DNA of 64,000 nt from Pseudoscleropodium purum (Eukaryota > Streptophyta > Bryopsida > Hypnales > Brachytheciaceae). The notes under the pieces were generated by a model. That model saw only the letters and a list, made by a program, of their open reading frames with translations. It made no database searches and had not been told where the DNA came from. Within the stretch, counting starts at the first letter, position 1, and each line of letters starts with the position of its first letter. The position numbers were made by a program, and so were the translations under genes. The stretch lies in the NCBI GenBank assembly GCA_963969395.1, contig OZ017797.1, positions 21,514,001 through 21,578,000 of the forward strand. The letters run 5' to 3'. Positions 10,733-23,423 of this stretch are shown one piece after another.

Positions 10733-12960
10733 GTCATTAATGCAATGACCGTCCCTAATGTAATATAGTCAACCTAGTCCCAACCTTATTATTTTAGAGA
10801 CGTTCTACTATAGTGGATGTTGTTGTGAGTAAGTGAAGAAAAATAACTCCAATCTCTTTTTGAAATTGGTATAAATAGAGAGTCTTTTCACCTTGATTCT
10901 AAAGGAATTGAAAGGCCCGTGTAGAGTGAAGTAACACCTAAAAACTCACACTTTTGTTAGAAATTAAAGTCTATCTTGCCAAATGATTTTGAAAGCTATC
11001 CAAACTATGCATGAAGTAAAACAATGTTGCTTATGAATATTGTGTAATGCCATCTATGTTGGATTTTTAAGAATGGATAATGTTTGGTTGTATTAGAATT
11101 TTCACTTGAGAAATAGTATATAGGTCAAGTATTTGATCACAATATTATATATGTTATTAAGAGTTGTGTATTTATGTTAGTAGTTGATTGTGGAATCTTA
11201 AAACTTTTGTATAATATCTAAGATGATTTGACATATGTTGTTCCTCTTGCATCAATCATAAGGACTATTTTTCTATGAATATGGGGGCATCATTAATTTA
11301 CTTTTGCTTCTACTAGATAATTTAGGTAACAATATATCATTGCAAAAGGTGAATTTTGTATATCTTATTTTATGTTGATTTGAAGGAGTAGCAAAAAGGT
11401 TGGTATAGATGAGGTATATTTTGTACACAGAGTGAGTCGAGATATAATTTGACCTTGTATTGAAAATCATTTCTATTTGGGCAAAGACATCAAAGGAGTC
11501 ATGTACATTTAGTATGGCCAAGTGGTTTGTCCTCGATTATTGTTGCATTTGTAAGTGTGAAGCATCTAGAGGAAGAATGGGATAATAGCAATTTTCATAT
11601 TTCATGTATGAACTTCTTTTGTCTTTTGTTTGTAATTCTCTAACTACTTAAGGATCACAACCCTTTTTTTCTTCAAAAACATTCAAATCTGCTATTTATT
11701 TTGAAGAATGAAAAAAAAAATTGAATTTTTTTGTTTGGTGAATATCTAACTATATGATCTTGCACTAAACTAGTACCTGAATGTGTGGAAGAAATTTCAA
11801 AAACTTTCATAATGTAGATTGCAAGATATTTGCATTTAAAGTAAAGAAAACATGCAAGTGTTTGGGTACCTTGTGTGACTTCAACACTTCAAATCCTTTT
11901 AACTCAAATTTTTTTTGCATTGCAAAGTTAGAATTTAAAGAAATTTATATTGAAGAATTAAGTTGAGAATCTAGGAAAAAAATTGACAAAGAAAGACTTG
12001 ATTTTCATTCTTCAAAAAATTATGAAGGTGAAGTAGGTATACAAGAATGGAGGAACCACTAAATTGTTGATAGTTCTAACACAAATGGAATTAAAACACA
12101 CTAATTCCAATGGTGAAATTTTCCTACTGAGCATATTGAACCTTGTGAAACATTGTTTTCTTGAAAATTGTGAAAATTGAGTTTATGATTGAATCCTAAA
12201 AGTTTATTTTGTGAAGAAGATGCTCTAGTTGCCAAAATACAAAACAAAAATCTCCATAACTTTCACACTAATAATCCAAGTAAATGTCCATAACAAACGA
12301 AAGCTTTTGATATAGGTTGGTAGTAGAAAATTGCAACACTAGTATTGTTGGTTGCGTAGGAAGTTGCAAAGAGTCTTTGGTTGGCTTGGATGTTGCCATG
12401 CCCACTTCTGAGAGGAGCAAAAGGACTCCCAACATTAATTAATAATGTTATATTTGTGCTAAGACATGAGGTACTTACAATGTGAGCATTGAATTAGAAT
12501 TTTGGACATGCAAGTGGTCCAACACAACAAATTTATTGTTCAATGACCAATCTAGTGGCCTATTGAGGATGCTCTAAAGATTGTTTGCATAAACAAGTCC
12601 AAAACAAATGAGAGATTATTGGATTTCAATACCTTCAAATCGTTGGGTAAGGGAACAACGGCTAGGGAGGATTGACCCTCTACTGCCTCATGCTTTATCC
12701 TTTTAGAAAACACTAGAATATTTTATTTGCCACATATGATAAAATTTGCAAATTCTGAATTCATATTTGCAGTCAAAGACTCTAAGTTGGCTAGGGGACA
12801 TGATGAAATACAAAATTTAAATGGCACCAAAAAAGGGGCAATTTTGACATTTACCCTCTGGCGGAGCAATAGAGGAGTCAATCGTCCCTGGTCGGGAACA
12901 ACTGGCTGAACTCATTTATTTACAGAAGTCAAAAGTGAGGAAGGGAAGCATCATTCCATG
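10733..12960. other. Intergenic DNA with a decayed family-1 MITE
   Basis: About 11650-12260 follows the interior of the TTAA MITE at 25451-26391 (GTGTGGAAGAAATTTC, TTGCAAGATATTTGC, CTCCATAACTTTC) without clear termini. The rest is AT-rich, with no supported gene. Confidence 0.45.
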
Positions 12961-12984
12961 AATCAGTCAAAATTTTCTTTTTAA

Positions 12985-13115
12985 AAATACCGCCCCCCTC
13001 TCTTGAGTCTCTCCGTCCTCCCCTTTATGCCCCCCTGCCCCTCCAAAGTCCTTCGTGTGCCTCACCCAATTAATTAACCTACCCCCCTCCCCTCCCCCTC
13101 CCCTCCCCACTCCTT
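12985..13115. repeat. Pyrimidine tract with G-quadruplex potential on the minus strand
   Basis: Almost pure C/T on the plus strand. At 13082-13109 there are five consecutive C-runs of four or more separated by single T, so the minus strand has five G-runs spaced one base apart. Confidence 0.6.
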
Positions 13116-13204
13116 TTTGAGCAGTGCGCTGATCAACCCTGTAACGATGCGGTCCCCATGACCAACTGAAGGTAGTCATCAAAATTATCCGATTGTTGAA
13201 TCAT

Positions 13205-13473
13205 ATTAGAAGAATTTTGGAGGGTCCAAAAGCCTGTTTCAGGCCTGTTCCCCTGCAGTTGTTCCCTGCAGCAAGGGGAACAGCCCGTTGTCAAAATTTT
13301 CTTTTTCATAAAAAAAAATAAAAAAACATAAAATTTTAGTCTTCAAATACAAAAAAAAAATTAATTAATTTAAATTGGTCAATGACGTGGCAAAGTCTCG
13401 GCCATGTCAGACCGCTACGCTGAACCTATTCCCTGCGTTCGCAGGCATCCGGAGGCCCCAAAAATCTTCTAAT
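13205..13473. mobile_element. MITE family 3, longest copy
   Basis: ATTAGAAGAATTTTGGAGGG at the left and CCCCAAAAATCTTCTAAT at the right form imperfect inverted termini of about 17 bases. The ends are GC-rich, and the core has T/A-rich runs. Target duplication is unclear. No open frame. Confidence 0.65.
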
Positions 13474-14200
13474 GATAGGTGCATTTTCTTTTTTTACAAT
13501 TAACAACAAAGTCATTCATTGGACCATTTTGGTTCGCAACGTCCTTATAGGGTTAATGGGCCCAAAATTAATGACACTACAAATTACTTCGTGTGAAAAC
13601 TACTCCATGAATTTGGAAATGGTATTTTAGAGAACAAAATTTATCGAAGGAATGACTTTTGGAGTTACCATGAAATAATGTAAAAATGAACCTATTCATT
13701 TAAAAATTGAATAATTTTAGGTTGACTACGTAACGTTGTTAACTTGTAGTCCATAGAAGGGAGGTTTAATCCTCCCCAAAATACCTAGAGGGGCCTTAAG
13801 ATGTATTGCTTTTGAAGTTTTGATGTGAGAAGTTACAAGGATATGTTTACTTTAGCCAATGAGTTTTTTTAGGGGGCAATAGTGGTAGTAGGCAAAAGAC
13901 ATCTTGGAGTGCAAGGAATGCAAAAGGGATCTCAATACAAGTTAATATTATTATGTACAGTACTACTCACAGCTCATCCTTCCAAATTAAAATAACACTG
14001 GTTTTGTAGGTGACACAAACACTAGTATGTTGAAATATGGTCCACATAGACTAAGCTTGTAAGACCCTCACTTGCTTTAATTTTTCTTAAAAATGATGAG
14101 TCAGACCAAATGTGAGTCTTACAGCTTCAGTTAGTCTATATTTACCATGTTTCTACTAATAAGTGTAATTTCTCCTCTACATGATAGTTGTTGAGATATA
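13474..14200. other. Intergenic DNA, no gene seen
   Basis: AT-rich; contains a dispersed-repeat phrase shared with 5680-5740 (GGACCATTTTGGTTCGCAAC / GGACCACTCTAGTTTGTAAC). Confidence 0.45.
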
Positions 14201-14215
14201 AGCTTTGTTTGCAAT

Positions 14216-14503
14216 TTGCACATCGCTTCTCTTCATTGTCTACCGACGCAACTTTCCAATAAGGTTAACTACCCCCATTACGGACAGAATGGGAAGCAAG
14301 TGAAGCGGCTCGCATTCATGGTCTCTAAGCTTAATTACACTCCGCTCCCAGACTCCAGAGTTGTCATCCAGAGGCTGCCCATTGGGACACTTCCCTGTTT
14401 CTCTCATGCTCTGAGATCGCACCTTTTCGAAGTTGTGAAGATGCCGACGAATTGAAGCAGACGAAGGCATCTCGCTGAATCCAGATTTTGGCATGGTCGG
14501 CAT
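14216..14503. other. GC-elevated gene-like island, strand uncertain
   Basis: Both strands are open: 79 codons on plus ending at 14455, and 87 codons on minus starting at ATG 14503. Base composition rises sharply against the neighbours, as in an exon. No domain is recognised on either strand and no flanking splice pattern decides between them. It could be a terminal exon or a gene fragment. Confidence 0.3.
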
Positions 14504-15452
14504 ACTGAGCCAGTTTTAGTCGGTGCTGAAGAGATTACGAGAACACGTACTGATCGACATGTTGTGTGTCATTGCATGGACTTCGATCGATATGTGCACT
14601 GATTGCAACTTCGTTTTGGTTCGTTTCGGAGTTGGAAATAGCAGCCTTGCATTTTCTTCAAACGAGACGTGATTACAGTGGCTTATGTCAGATTGATTGT
14701 GTCATTGATGAACTAATTCACGTGTTCTTGAGATTGCTGTTGTGATAACGGAGTGCTGGACAGCAGAGCAATGAGCACCACGTACCGGCAGGTACTACAA
14801 GAGCACCACTAGAGAAATTCACATGCCGCAGTAGTATCTTCTGCGTCAAATACATAATTCATTGCTTTTGTATCGTTTCTGGTTTTGGTCGCTCCTGAGA
14901 AAGCGAGGAAGTACACTATACTTGGTTTTACTTTAGCCTTGATGCAAATGTATGCAAATGTGATTCCTAAGACTAATGTGATAGAACTGCTGTTGCAAAA
15001 CCTCTTGACATGTGATTGAAATGTGAAGAGCTGAGGACGGTGGCACTCGTCGATGCGGGTGGAAGTTGGAAGCCACTATATGAGATTTACGACCTTCTCT
15101 GAATTGTAATTAGATTATGGGGCAACCATCATAGAAAGCACAAATCATTTGTACACAGAATTTCAGATTGCCGAACTATTATTCCAAAAAAATTGAAGCC
15201 AAGACATGGGTCTGGATTTCGTGACGTTTTCTGCCAATGACACATACTACACACCACCACAGTTGCCTGCGAGGTTTCTTTCTGCATAGAGAATATATAT
15301 GCATGCATATATGTATATATATACGGCTGTTGACATGCACAGCCAAGAGATCGAATTGATGCCACTGTCGCCCCGGATGTTGGAAAGGGAAAATTGGAAA
15401 GGGATGCAAATCTACAAACGTTGCCTAATCAAAAGTACAAAACCCGGGGACC

Positions 15453-18400
15453 TTAGAAGCTTTCACCAGCGAGCGGATTGCTGGACGAGTAGAAGAACAT
15501 GCACAGCGGAGGATTCACTTTGCTCAATGCAAGAATGGCAGACGGAATGATCCACACGCCCTCCCCACAAATGAGTCCCGCAGCAATGGCAGGGCTCAAG
15601 AGATCCGACTTCGGTTTGTTAATCTTCTCATACACAAACCGGATGACGGAGCCAATAAACATGTCAATGGCGAAGTAGCCTCCAATGTAAAACGGGATGG
15701 CCATCGCCATCGGAATCGGAATATACTGCGCCACTTTCTTCGGCACCCTGTCACGCACAATGTTGATCGCCACCGCAGCTGCAAACAACCCGTAGCAAAG
15801 CTGCAAGCAATGACTCGGGAGGGCGCTGAACCCTTCCACGCCGATCAGAGCCATAGACCTGTACACCACCGCATACGGCGCCTGGTAGAGACTGCCCGGT
15901 ACACCAATGGGAAACGCCTTCCAGAACAACCAGAAGGTGAGGGGCGCCAGAATGCAGCCAAGTGCACACCCTATCAGTTGGCTGATGAACATGGACCGCG
16001 GGGAGGACAGGGTGAGGTACCCAGTTTTGAAGTCCTGCATCAGATCAGCAGCTGTGGCCACCACGGACATCATCACGCCACAAACTACCAGACCTACGAG
16101 CACTCCGCCGTTGGCTCCTGCCCAAGCTCCGAAGATGAAGAGCGCCAGCTTGCCGTACGTCGAGGCCAAGCTCCAATCCGTGAGACCTGTTCCGTAGGCG
16201 TTGCAGAAGGCCAGGATGGGGGCGAAGAGGTAGCAGATCAGGATGTAGTACCATTTGACAGGGTGGAAGAGATGCGGAACGACGATGATGGCGACGGCAC
16301 ATAAGCAGACGTAGCCTACCAATGCCACCCACGTGGGAATCCCGTCCTTCATGAAAATTTCAGTGCGCCGGGCGTGGTCTCGATCTGTTATGTCCAGTTT
16401 CTCTGCAAAACATCCAAAACAACCAGCGTCAGTGGGCCGAGCGACAGCAACCACGAAATTTCTGATGAATATCTGTTTGGCTCCATTTTTGTGCTTCTCA
16501 GGATCTCACGAACCGGTATACTAATGGAAGCTTAATGGTGAGAAAACTTTTCTACATTGATGATGAGTCCTGGGTTCCTTTATCTCTCGTGAAAATAGGG
16601 ACCTTGATTATGAGGGGTTAGTGAGCAAGCAATTTTCAATGAACAATCTTTTCAGATCTGTCCATTTCAGTGCGCAGCGCAAGCAGCAGCTGACTTAGAT
16701 GAACATCCGGAAGCTTGATGCGGAGTACAGTTTCCTACATTGTTACCAATTCTAGCAATTCCTTAGACTCCCATGAAAGAAGGACTTTGCTTGTGAGGTG
16801 CCAGTGACCAAGCACTTTCTGAGTCTTTTTTAGTGCTCATAGTGAGCAGCATCTCAAATATACTAACATGTGAAAACTTAATGTAGAGAATTTTCTACAT
16901 TATTCCTGCAAGTGACCAATTCGATTAAAATCCCTTCCCGAAAAAAAAGAGGGATATTCCATACGCCGGTTATGCGGCACAGAAGGCTTAAGGGAGTAAA
17001 TCTTCAGTTAAGTGGGCGTGTACCAGCTTCACGAACGGACGGTAGTTGATTCCGGGTTTGATAGAAGATGTATAATTCCCTGCCGGATGTAAACATGATT
17101 TTGACGAAGTTGTACAATCCGTCACCCAGAATAACGGCGATGGCAATAAAGACCTGCAATCATACAAATCTCTAAATGGTCAATTTACAAAAGCAAGCAA
17201 CAAAACCAATAACACAGGGAGGTCAGTACTTGTCAACACAGAACAACATGAGTCCCATGGTGGGAGGTATACCTTGTAGCCGTACAGTCCTCTGAAATCA
17301 GATGATGAGAGCTTAGCAGGATACCAATCGCCTTCGTGATTTGCAATCAGAGGCCACATCAATCCCCATGAAACAATCGCCCCAAGCAGGACAGAAATAT
17401 TCACAATGTGAGGACATATGATACCGGCTCCTACGTAGGTCGCGCTGAAGTCGAAGTACATCCTGTACACATGCAAAGAGCAAAGACATAATTAGATACC
17501 ATCGACCAGTTCATCATTCATTTCCAGTACACTGATTTATCCTGGAAGTGTGTGAGACACTAATTTACCAAAAACTTACACTATTCTAGATTAGTGCAGG
17601 CTGAAACATTACTGATTGTAATAATTTCCTAAGAAAAATGAAAGTTTGTACTTCTACACTAATTTTGCACAGTGACACTACTTTTGGGATAAATCAGTGT
17701 AGTTCATTACCCAGTTTTGGAAGAATCAACCAACTGTATCTATACCAATGGTTTCAAGTGCCAAATACACCTCCACTACCCAAGTACATTGATTTGTCCT
17801 AATAGTTAGTGACACTAATTCACCAAAGTCACTCTATATTGGTTGGAATATTCTTGTATTGAACCAACTTTCCCCAAGACAGAGTTTAGTAGTGACACTA
17901 ATTTCCCCCTTCACTATAAGGAGAAACCAATGTAGCTAACTTGAAAGCCTAACTCTACATCATTTACCTTGCAAGTGCAAACATGCAATAAATTAGCTAA
18001 CCTTCTATCAACTAAATTGATTTTCCTATCAATGGATGTGACACTAATTTACCAAAGTCACTATTTTAAATTGGTTCATGCTAATTTATTTTAGAGTTGT
18101 ACTAATTCACACAAAATAATTATAAGAGACAAATTTTTTAACCTCACTAATATGATAAACCAATATAATAGGCCTCAATTACAGTGAGCGTTACAAAATG
18201 AATTTACATTTTTTTATAATTTTTAAGAGAGGAATACTTTTATTCATTGTATGTATACTGGTACTATTCATATTGATGAGTCTTAATGAATATCATTGAC
18301 AAAAATATGGTCATCAAAACTTATGTAAATTCATTTTGTAACACACACTATTAGGACAAATCAATGTTGCTGATGATGCACTATTTGGTTAGAGTAGGCA

Positions 18401-21366
18401 AGGCCCATAGCCTTGTTTAGATGTAAGAGAAAGTTTGCAAAGTATATTGATACATTACCATTCATTAAGTCTTAAAACTAAGGCTTGAAGACTGTGGAAA
18501 TAAAGTATTAGATGTTTTGGAGGGCATTGGAGGACAGTTTCAGGTCCATTTCCTATGTTGTGAACCAGACACTGTCGGCCAGAATAAAAATAAAAGATTC
18601 CATCAAAAATATAAAAAATTCAAATTATTATTTAATTTTAAAATTTTAAAATTTTTTAAAATTTTAATTATTATGATCTGGTAGAAGTTCTGCCACTGCT
18701 GCTGTGACCAAGTTCCCAAGGAAACTCGCAGCCTTGTTGATAACCTTGTTGAGCAAGTGACTCATCCAATGGAAAAACAAAAAGTTGCTCACTTGTTGTG
18801 AAAAGCCTTCAAACCCAAGGATGGGAAATTGTCAAATCCACAATTGTCACCGATGCCACTAAAGAACCACTTGAAGGCTGCAAATAAGAAGCTGAAGCTG
18901 AAATACTTGCCCAAACATTTCACTTGCTTCCTGCGACCCACAAACAAGCCGACCATAAGAAATCTATTTCATACCAAAGCTCGAGGTCTGTTTGGTGTTC
19001 ATTTGTTTGTTTCAGATAACAAAGGTAATTCTACACAAAATTCCTAGGTCCCTGGGTAGTAAGGTTGGTTGGTTGTGTGGAAAATAACCATGTACGCTTC
19101 TATGGTATGGTCAGCTTGCACTGTCCACTACTTTCAAGCCAAAGCCAATGCCCGGCATGGTTCAACCTGGTCCATTTGATAGAACTAACCCTGACTCTGA
19201 AACCCAGAACAAAACACAAACTATTTCACAGTTAAATCTAGCCGGAGATTCAAAACAAGGAACACCAATGAATGATAAGTTATGGGGTCAGAAAAGATGT
19301 GTTAGAAAGAAACGTACTTAGCAGAGACTACACCTCCTGGCGTATGGAAGCTGTTGATCAATAAACCAGTTGCCGTGCCACTTGGGTAGGTTAGTCTGTA
19401 ATCAATGACCATAATCTGCACAAAAATTAAGCCACATCAGAGTTAAGAACCACGATATATGCCACGAGAGACCTTGGATTAGGTGACCTTTGAGAGCCGG
19501 GAGAATTGAGAAGGTTATTGGACATTGAATGCCAAGTCCTTCATTGAATCTCGATCGTCCAAATGTGTTTTCTGGTTGATCACAGGGCTCACATTGAGCA
19601 GCAAAATTATTATGGTTTATAACCTTCAGCCAACCAGAGGTGCCACCGTTGCCTTGGAGCTCAAACTCAGCATTATGACTAACCTTCTAATGTATTCAAG
19701 AGTGTTGTAGGTTAGGTAAGCCAAAAAAGCAAACTCCTAAAAAAAAAGAAGTACTTCAAAAGAACGAAAGTTAACAAGAACAGAGAAAAGAGTACAAAAG
19801 GGCTGACTGCAGGGGCAATACCTTCCGCAACAGAACGATGGAGAAGATTCCAACAAAACTGACAACAAACGTAAACGCAGTCATCCAACCCAGACCCGGA
19901 TTCTTCACATCCGCATTGCCAGGAGTATCATTTTTCAATATATCATGCGTCTGCTGATCCATACCGAGTAAGTATGACCCAAATCCACCTGCCATTCCAC
20001 CATATAATAAAATGCCAAGCACAGTCAATTGCAAGTCTTCAAATCAAGAATAAACCACAGCTCTCAAAACATTAATAAAATCACATGCAGAACAATGACC
20101 AAATCTTTGCTTATCCCCTAGAAGGAATCGCAGACAGAAACGGTGGGTATTGGAAACAACGTTTCCAGCCCAAAAAAATTGTTTCAACACCATCATAAAG
20201 AGAATCGTCTTCACAATTCATGCAGAGCTCTCTGTAGTAACGGTCTTATCGTCACAATGAGTATAGCGAGACTTCCAATAGAGGGGACGCATGAAAAAAG
20301 CTGAAAAAATCTGTGTTTTCTCCCCTACGAGGAACTGCAAACACATGAGATGGGTACAAGAAAAGGTGTTTTCAGTCAATTAGGTTGTTTCAAGAGCTTT
20401 CAAATGGCATAATAAAGTAAATATTCTTCATGATTCATAAGAGGTCTCTTCGGGCACATTGACCATACACAACCTTCTCAAAGTTAGGAAGGCCTCTGAT
20501 CACTACGACCACATAAGGAGACCTCTTATAATTTATGAAAAGGAAGAATCTAAAAGTTCTTGAAACAGTCTAGTTTTACTAAAACATGCGGAGATGTGAA
20601 AGGGAAGGAGAGCGTACAGCTGCAAGCAAGACCGAAACACAATCACATCCAGAACGGTGACAAATCTGTTTTTCTACACCACAGGAATTGCAAACACATG
20701 TGCTGGTTTCAAAAAACAGTGTTTTCAGTAAAATTAGGTTATTTCAAGAACTCCCTAATAGCATCATAACGAAAATCGTCTTCACGATTCATGAGAGGTC
20801 TCTCAGCGCACAGCAATCATCACAAGATTCTCACTGTTATGGAGGCCTCTGATCACTACGAGCAAAATAAAAAAATTTAAACGTTCTTGAAAAAGCTTTC
20901 CTGAGACATGCCACGATGTGAAAGGGAGGGAGAGCATACCGCTGAAAGCAAGCCCATAGCACGACACCACACAAGTCTGGATGACGGTATTCTCCTGGCG
21001 AGTGAAGGGCTTCACAAAGAAGCCCAACTTGACACTGACGAGAGTCCACAGGCGGATGAAGAAGAACCCGAGCAAACCCGCGGAGATGTTGAGCGAGGGA
21101 ATGATGCCCACCGTCAAGTTGAGCTTGTGAGTGATGATACAAAACAAAGTGCCCAACAAAATCGCCACCATCATGCCTCTGAAGGTGATCTGTTCCTGCC
21201 ATGGCGGCACTTCCACGTTCATAAACCCGTCCTCCATCCCCCCGTGCTCTTCGAAGTTCCCGTGCTGCTTAGGCACCGCCAGGTCGGAGATGGTCAAGCT
21301 GTTTTCGTCACCGCCTACGGTTGCGTCGCCATAATGGTGACGCCGAACTGGCCCCTTCTCAGCCAT
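15453..21366 (-). CDS. YSL: Yellow Stripe-Like (YSL) metal-nicotianamine transporter, 699 aa
   Basis: Seven exons on the minus strand: 21366-20940, 19988-19822, 19415-19318, 18930-18793, 17462-17273, 17153-17024 and 16402-15453 (2,100 bases, 699 residues). All junctions are GT-AG and in phase. YSL proteins are OPT-family plant membrane carriers that move metal-nicotianamine or phytosiderophore complexes. Family landmarks, in order: [76 protein letters not shown]-like [90 protein letters not shown] and the C-terminal NPPLCMFF. There are many hydrophobic membrane segments and an acidic/polar N-terminus. The start is ATG 21366 (MAEKG); upstream in-frame codons lack ATG. Length is normal for the family, and no frame damage is seen. 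The substrate cannot be told from sequence. Confidence 0.95.
17540..18110. repeat. Repeated motif inside YSL intron 4
   Basis: A unit of about 70 bases containing GACACTAATTYACCAAAGTC occurs near 17550, 17810 and 18045, each preceded by a TTGATTT-type phrase. A fourth, shorter match is near 17890. It is diverged, with no coding potential. Confidence 0.5.
18507..18700. mobile_element. MITE family 3 remnant in YSL intron 4
   Basis: ATTAGATGTTTTGGAGGGC resembles the family-3 left terminus. GTTTCAGGTCCATTTCC and an AT-rich core follow, as in 13205-13473. The right terminus is not clear. It sits 93 bases from exon 4. Confidence 0.4.
18793..18930 (-). other. YSL: YSL exon 4, found by phase inside a long intron
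   Basis: 138 bases, 46 codons, with acceptor TCGCAG and donor GTGAGC, splitting a Lys codon at each end. It supplies [32 protein letters not shown] and FHNK, which every YSL protein has between the PSGTAT exon and the FDFSATYVG exon. Skipping it keeps frame, so an annotation that missed it would still look intact. Confidence 0.9.
20100..20935. repeat. Tandem copies within YSL intron 1, including a decayed piece of exon 1
   Basis: GGCCTCTGATCACTACGA occurs at 20491 and 20844, and GTGTTTTCAGT with similar flanks near 20363 and 20717. A weaker copy is near 20130-20240. The segment at 20590-20655 resembles the 3' end of exon 1 and its donor (20915-20985) but is no longer open. Confidence 0.5.
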
Positions 21367-22339
21367 AGCTCCCCTCTTGGAACTCAGAACGCGTAACAAA
21401 ACCAAGCTTCTTCACAACAATGCTAATGCCTGGATTCACAAAAAAGAAAACTCTTAGGAAACCATTTCTGGAGCCCTACAAAAGACCGCTGGAGGTTCGA
21501 AGGACTGACGATGGAGTGACCTCGCACCTCCTTGCTACTCTCAAGCAAGCATCCCAACATCTTTCAAAGTAGGTGAATGATCTACAATGTGACAAAGCTC
21601 CAACATAACAATATACTGGTTATTCCTGCAAGGACATGGGTGTGTCAATGCTTCCCCTCCAGATATTCCAGCGTGGGAAATAGAGGAGCTGGCGTTATTG
21701 AGGTGACAATGACAATGATAAAAACGGTGTAATGTGCGCACGATTTCACGGAGAACATCCCTACGTTTGCAGAACCGATCCACGAGTACGAATGATGTGT
21801 TTATATTAAATCTGCCCCTGGCTTGATCTCCAGTTGAGTTTTTCTTGGTTTCCTTTCGAAGTTGAAATAAAATTCAATGGGTGCCAGAGAAAAATGTAAA
21901 AGAATGATGTAGTTGAATGTACTGACAAAGCTAATGACCGAGTTGGTCCCACCTGTCAGAGTTCGCAATTTTCTACAGTACCGCTTGTCAGAAAGCAAGA
22001 AACACGGGCAGGAGCTTGTACTGTTCCTCTCAAGAGTCAAGACTCCATGAGAGATGAGGTTCGAGTTCAACAAGTAAGAAGCTCAACCTGTTTCCAAACC
22101 GAGACAAAAAAATTTAAAGGAAAAGAAAGCAAGAGAGCAAGCGACTTGTCTAACACGAGGTTCAGAAGCATTTATTCAAAAAGGTATGGAGATGCCCTGC
22201 ACTATTGATGAATTCGCGAAAAGCACAAATCATTGCAGCGTTTCCTTGTACCGAGACTAGAACATTATCGCCTCTTCCTTTTCCAGCACCAGTAATTCCT
22301 ATTCTACGAAGAAACCCGCTCGGCGACACGAAATGAGAC

Positions 22340-22951
22340 ATGCAGGAGCTGAAATCGTACCGACAAAGCGAGAATCGATCGAGCCCCAGAACGAAAAGGG
22401 AAAAGAAAGAAAAAAGAAAGGAGACTGAAAAGAAGAAGCACAGAGAAAAAAGATTAACTTTGGAAAGAAACAAGAATTCACGCGGGAACAGCGAAAGAAC
22501 TCACTCCAGTGACTTCACTATAACGACTGAGGGCTCTTGGACAATACCCAGAATGTCAGAACCTACAGCTTCGAAAAACCTTGCGATGAGTGCAAATCAA
22601 CCCAATAACGCAAGTTTCCGCTATTTCTTACAACCAAAACCCAGCTGCTTCAACATGCAGCAACCTCTCACAAATTTCTCCTCCTCACAATTCTCTCAAT
22701 GCAAACCACAAACACCAAGCAGCTCGGAAGGAAACGAATTATTTTCTTTTTTTAAATATATATCAACATGCATGCGAAACACGAACCGTAGAAACTTAAC
22801 CGCGAATCTAGCAGTCCAAGATATTCTCCAGCAATTAAACTCTCAGAAAAACCTCTCTCCCAACCCAGTGACGCAAATATCCGCACTCCCTTACCTCAAC
22901 CAAATTTTGAACACGGCTGCGTCAACATACAGCAACCCTCAGTCTCACTAA
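22340..22951 (+). other. Low-complexity 203-codon open frame, doubtful gene
   Basis: An open plus-strand frame starting ATG 22340, first Lys/Glu/Arg-rich (KREKKEKRKETEKKKHREKR), then Ser/Asn/Gln/Pro-rich. It lies antisense inside the presumed YSL 5' intron and overlaps the tandem array at 22590-23400, so its second half is repeat-derived. No domain is recognised. It could be a young or spurious frame. Confidence 0.2.
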
Positions 22952-23400
22952 TTTTCTCCTCACAACCCTCACAATTCAAACCACAAACACCAAGCACCTC
23001 GGAAGGAAAGGAATTTCTATTTTGAAATATCAAGATGCACACCAAGTAGTTCACGGGCAGTAGAAAATCAGTCTTTCATCGAACAGTCCAAGATACTCTC
23101 CCGCAATTAATTAAACTGTCAAAAAATTCTCTTACCAAGCTCACAATCCAAACCAGCAAGCAGGTTGGTTGCTCTCACGAGAGGGAAGAAATTTGAACCA
23201 AAAACTATGGGCATGCACGCGGGGTAGCGCGAATCCAACAGTGCAAGATACTCTCGATTACTTAACCTCTCCCAAAGTTCTCTTCCCAAGCTCGCTTACA
23301 ATTCCAACCTGCAAGCAACTTGGTTGCTCTCACGGATCGGAAGTACAGAAATTTGTACCCAAATTTTTCGGCATGAACACGAGATAGCATGAATCCAACA
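22590..23400. repeat. Degenerate tandem array upstream of YSL
   Basis: CACCAAGCAGCTCGGAAGGA (22711) returns as CACCAAGCACCTCGGAAGGA about 279 bases on. GTCCAAGATATTCTCC (22815) returns at about 23088 and 23244. TGGTTGCTCTCACG appears at 23165 and 23322. Unit length falls from about 275 to 157 bases because parts of the unit are missing from later copies. Confidence 0.6.
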
Positions 23401-23423
23401 GTGCACGAGAGTGCGATCTCACC

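Noticed and set aside
15810..16304. 164-codon plus-strand frame
   Set aside because: Antisense shadow of YSL exon 7, whose minus-strand reading is strongly supported.
20908..21396. 162-codon plus-strand frame
   Set aside because: Antisense shadow of YSL exon 1.
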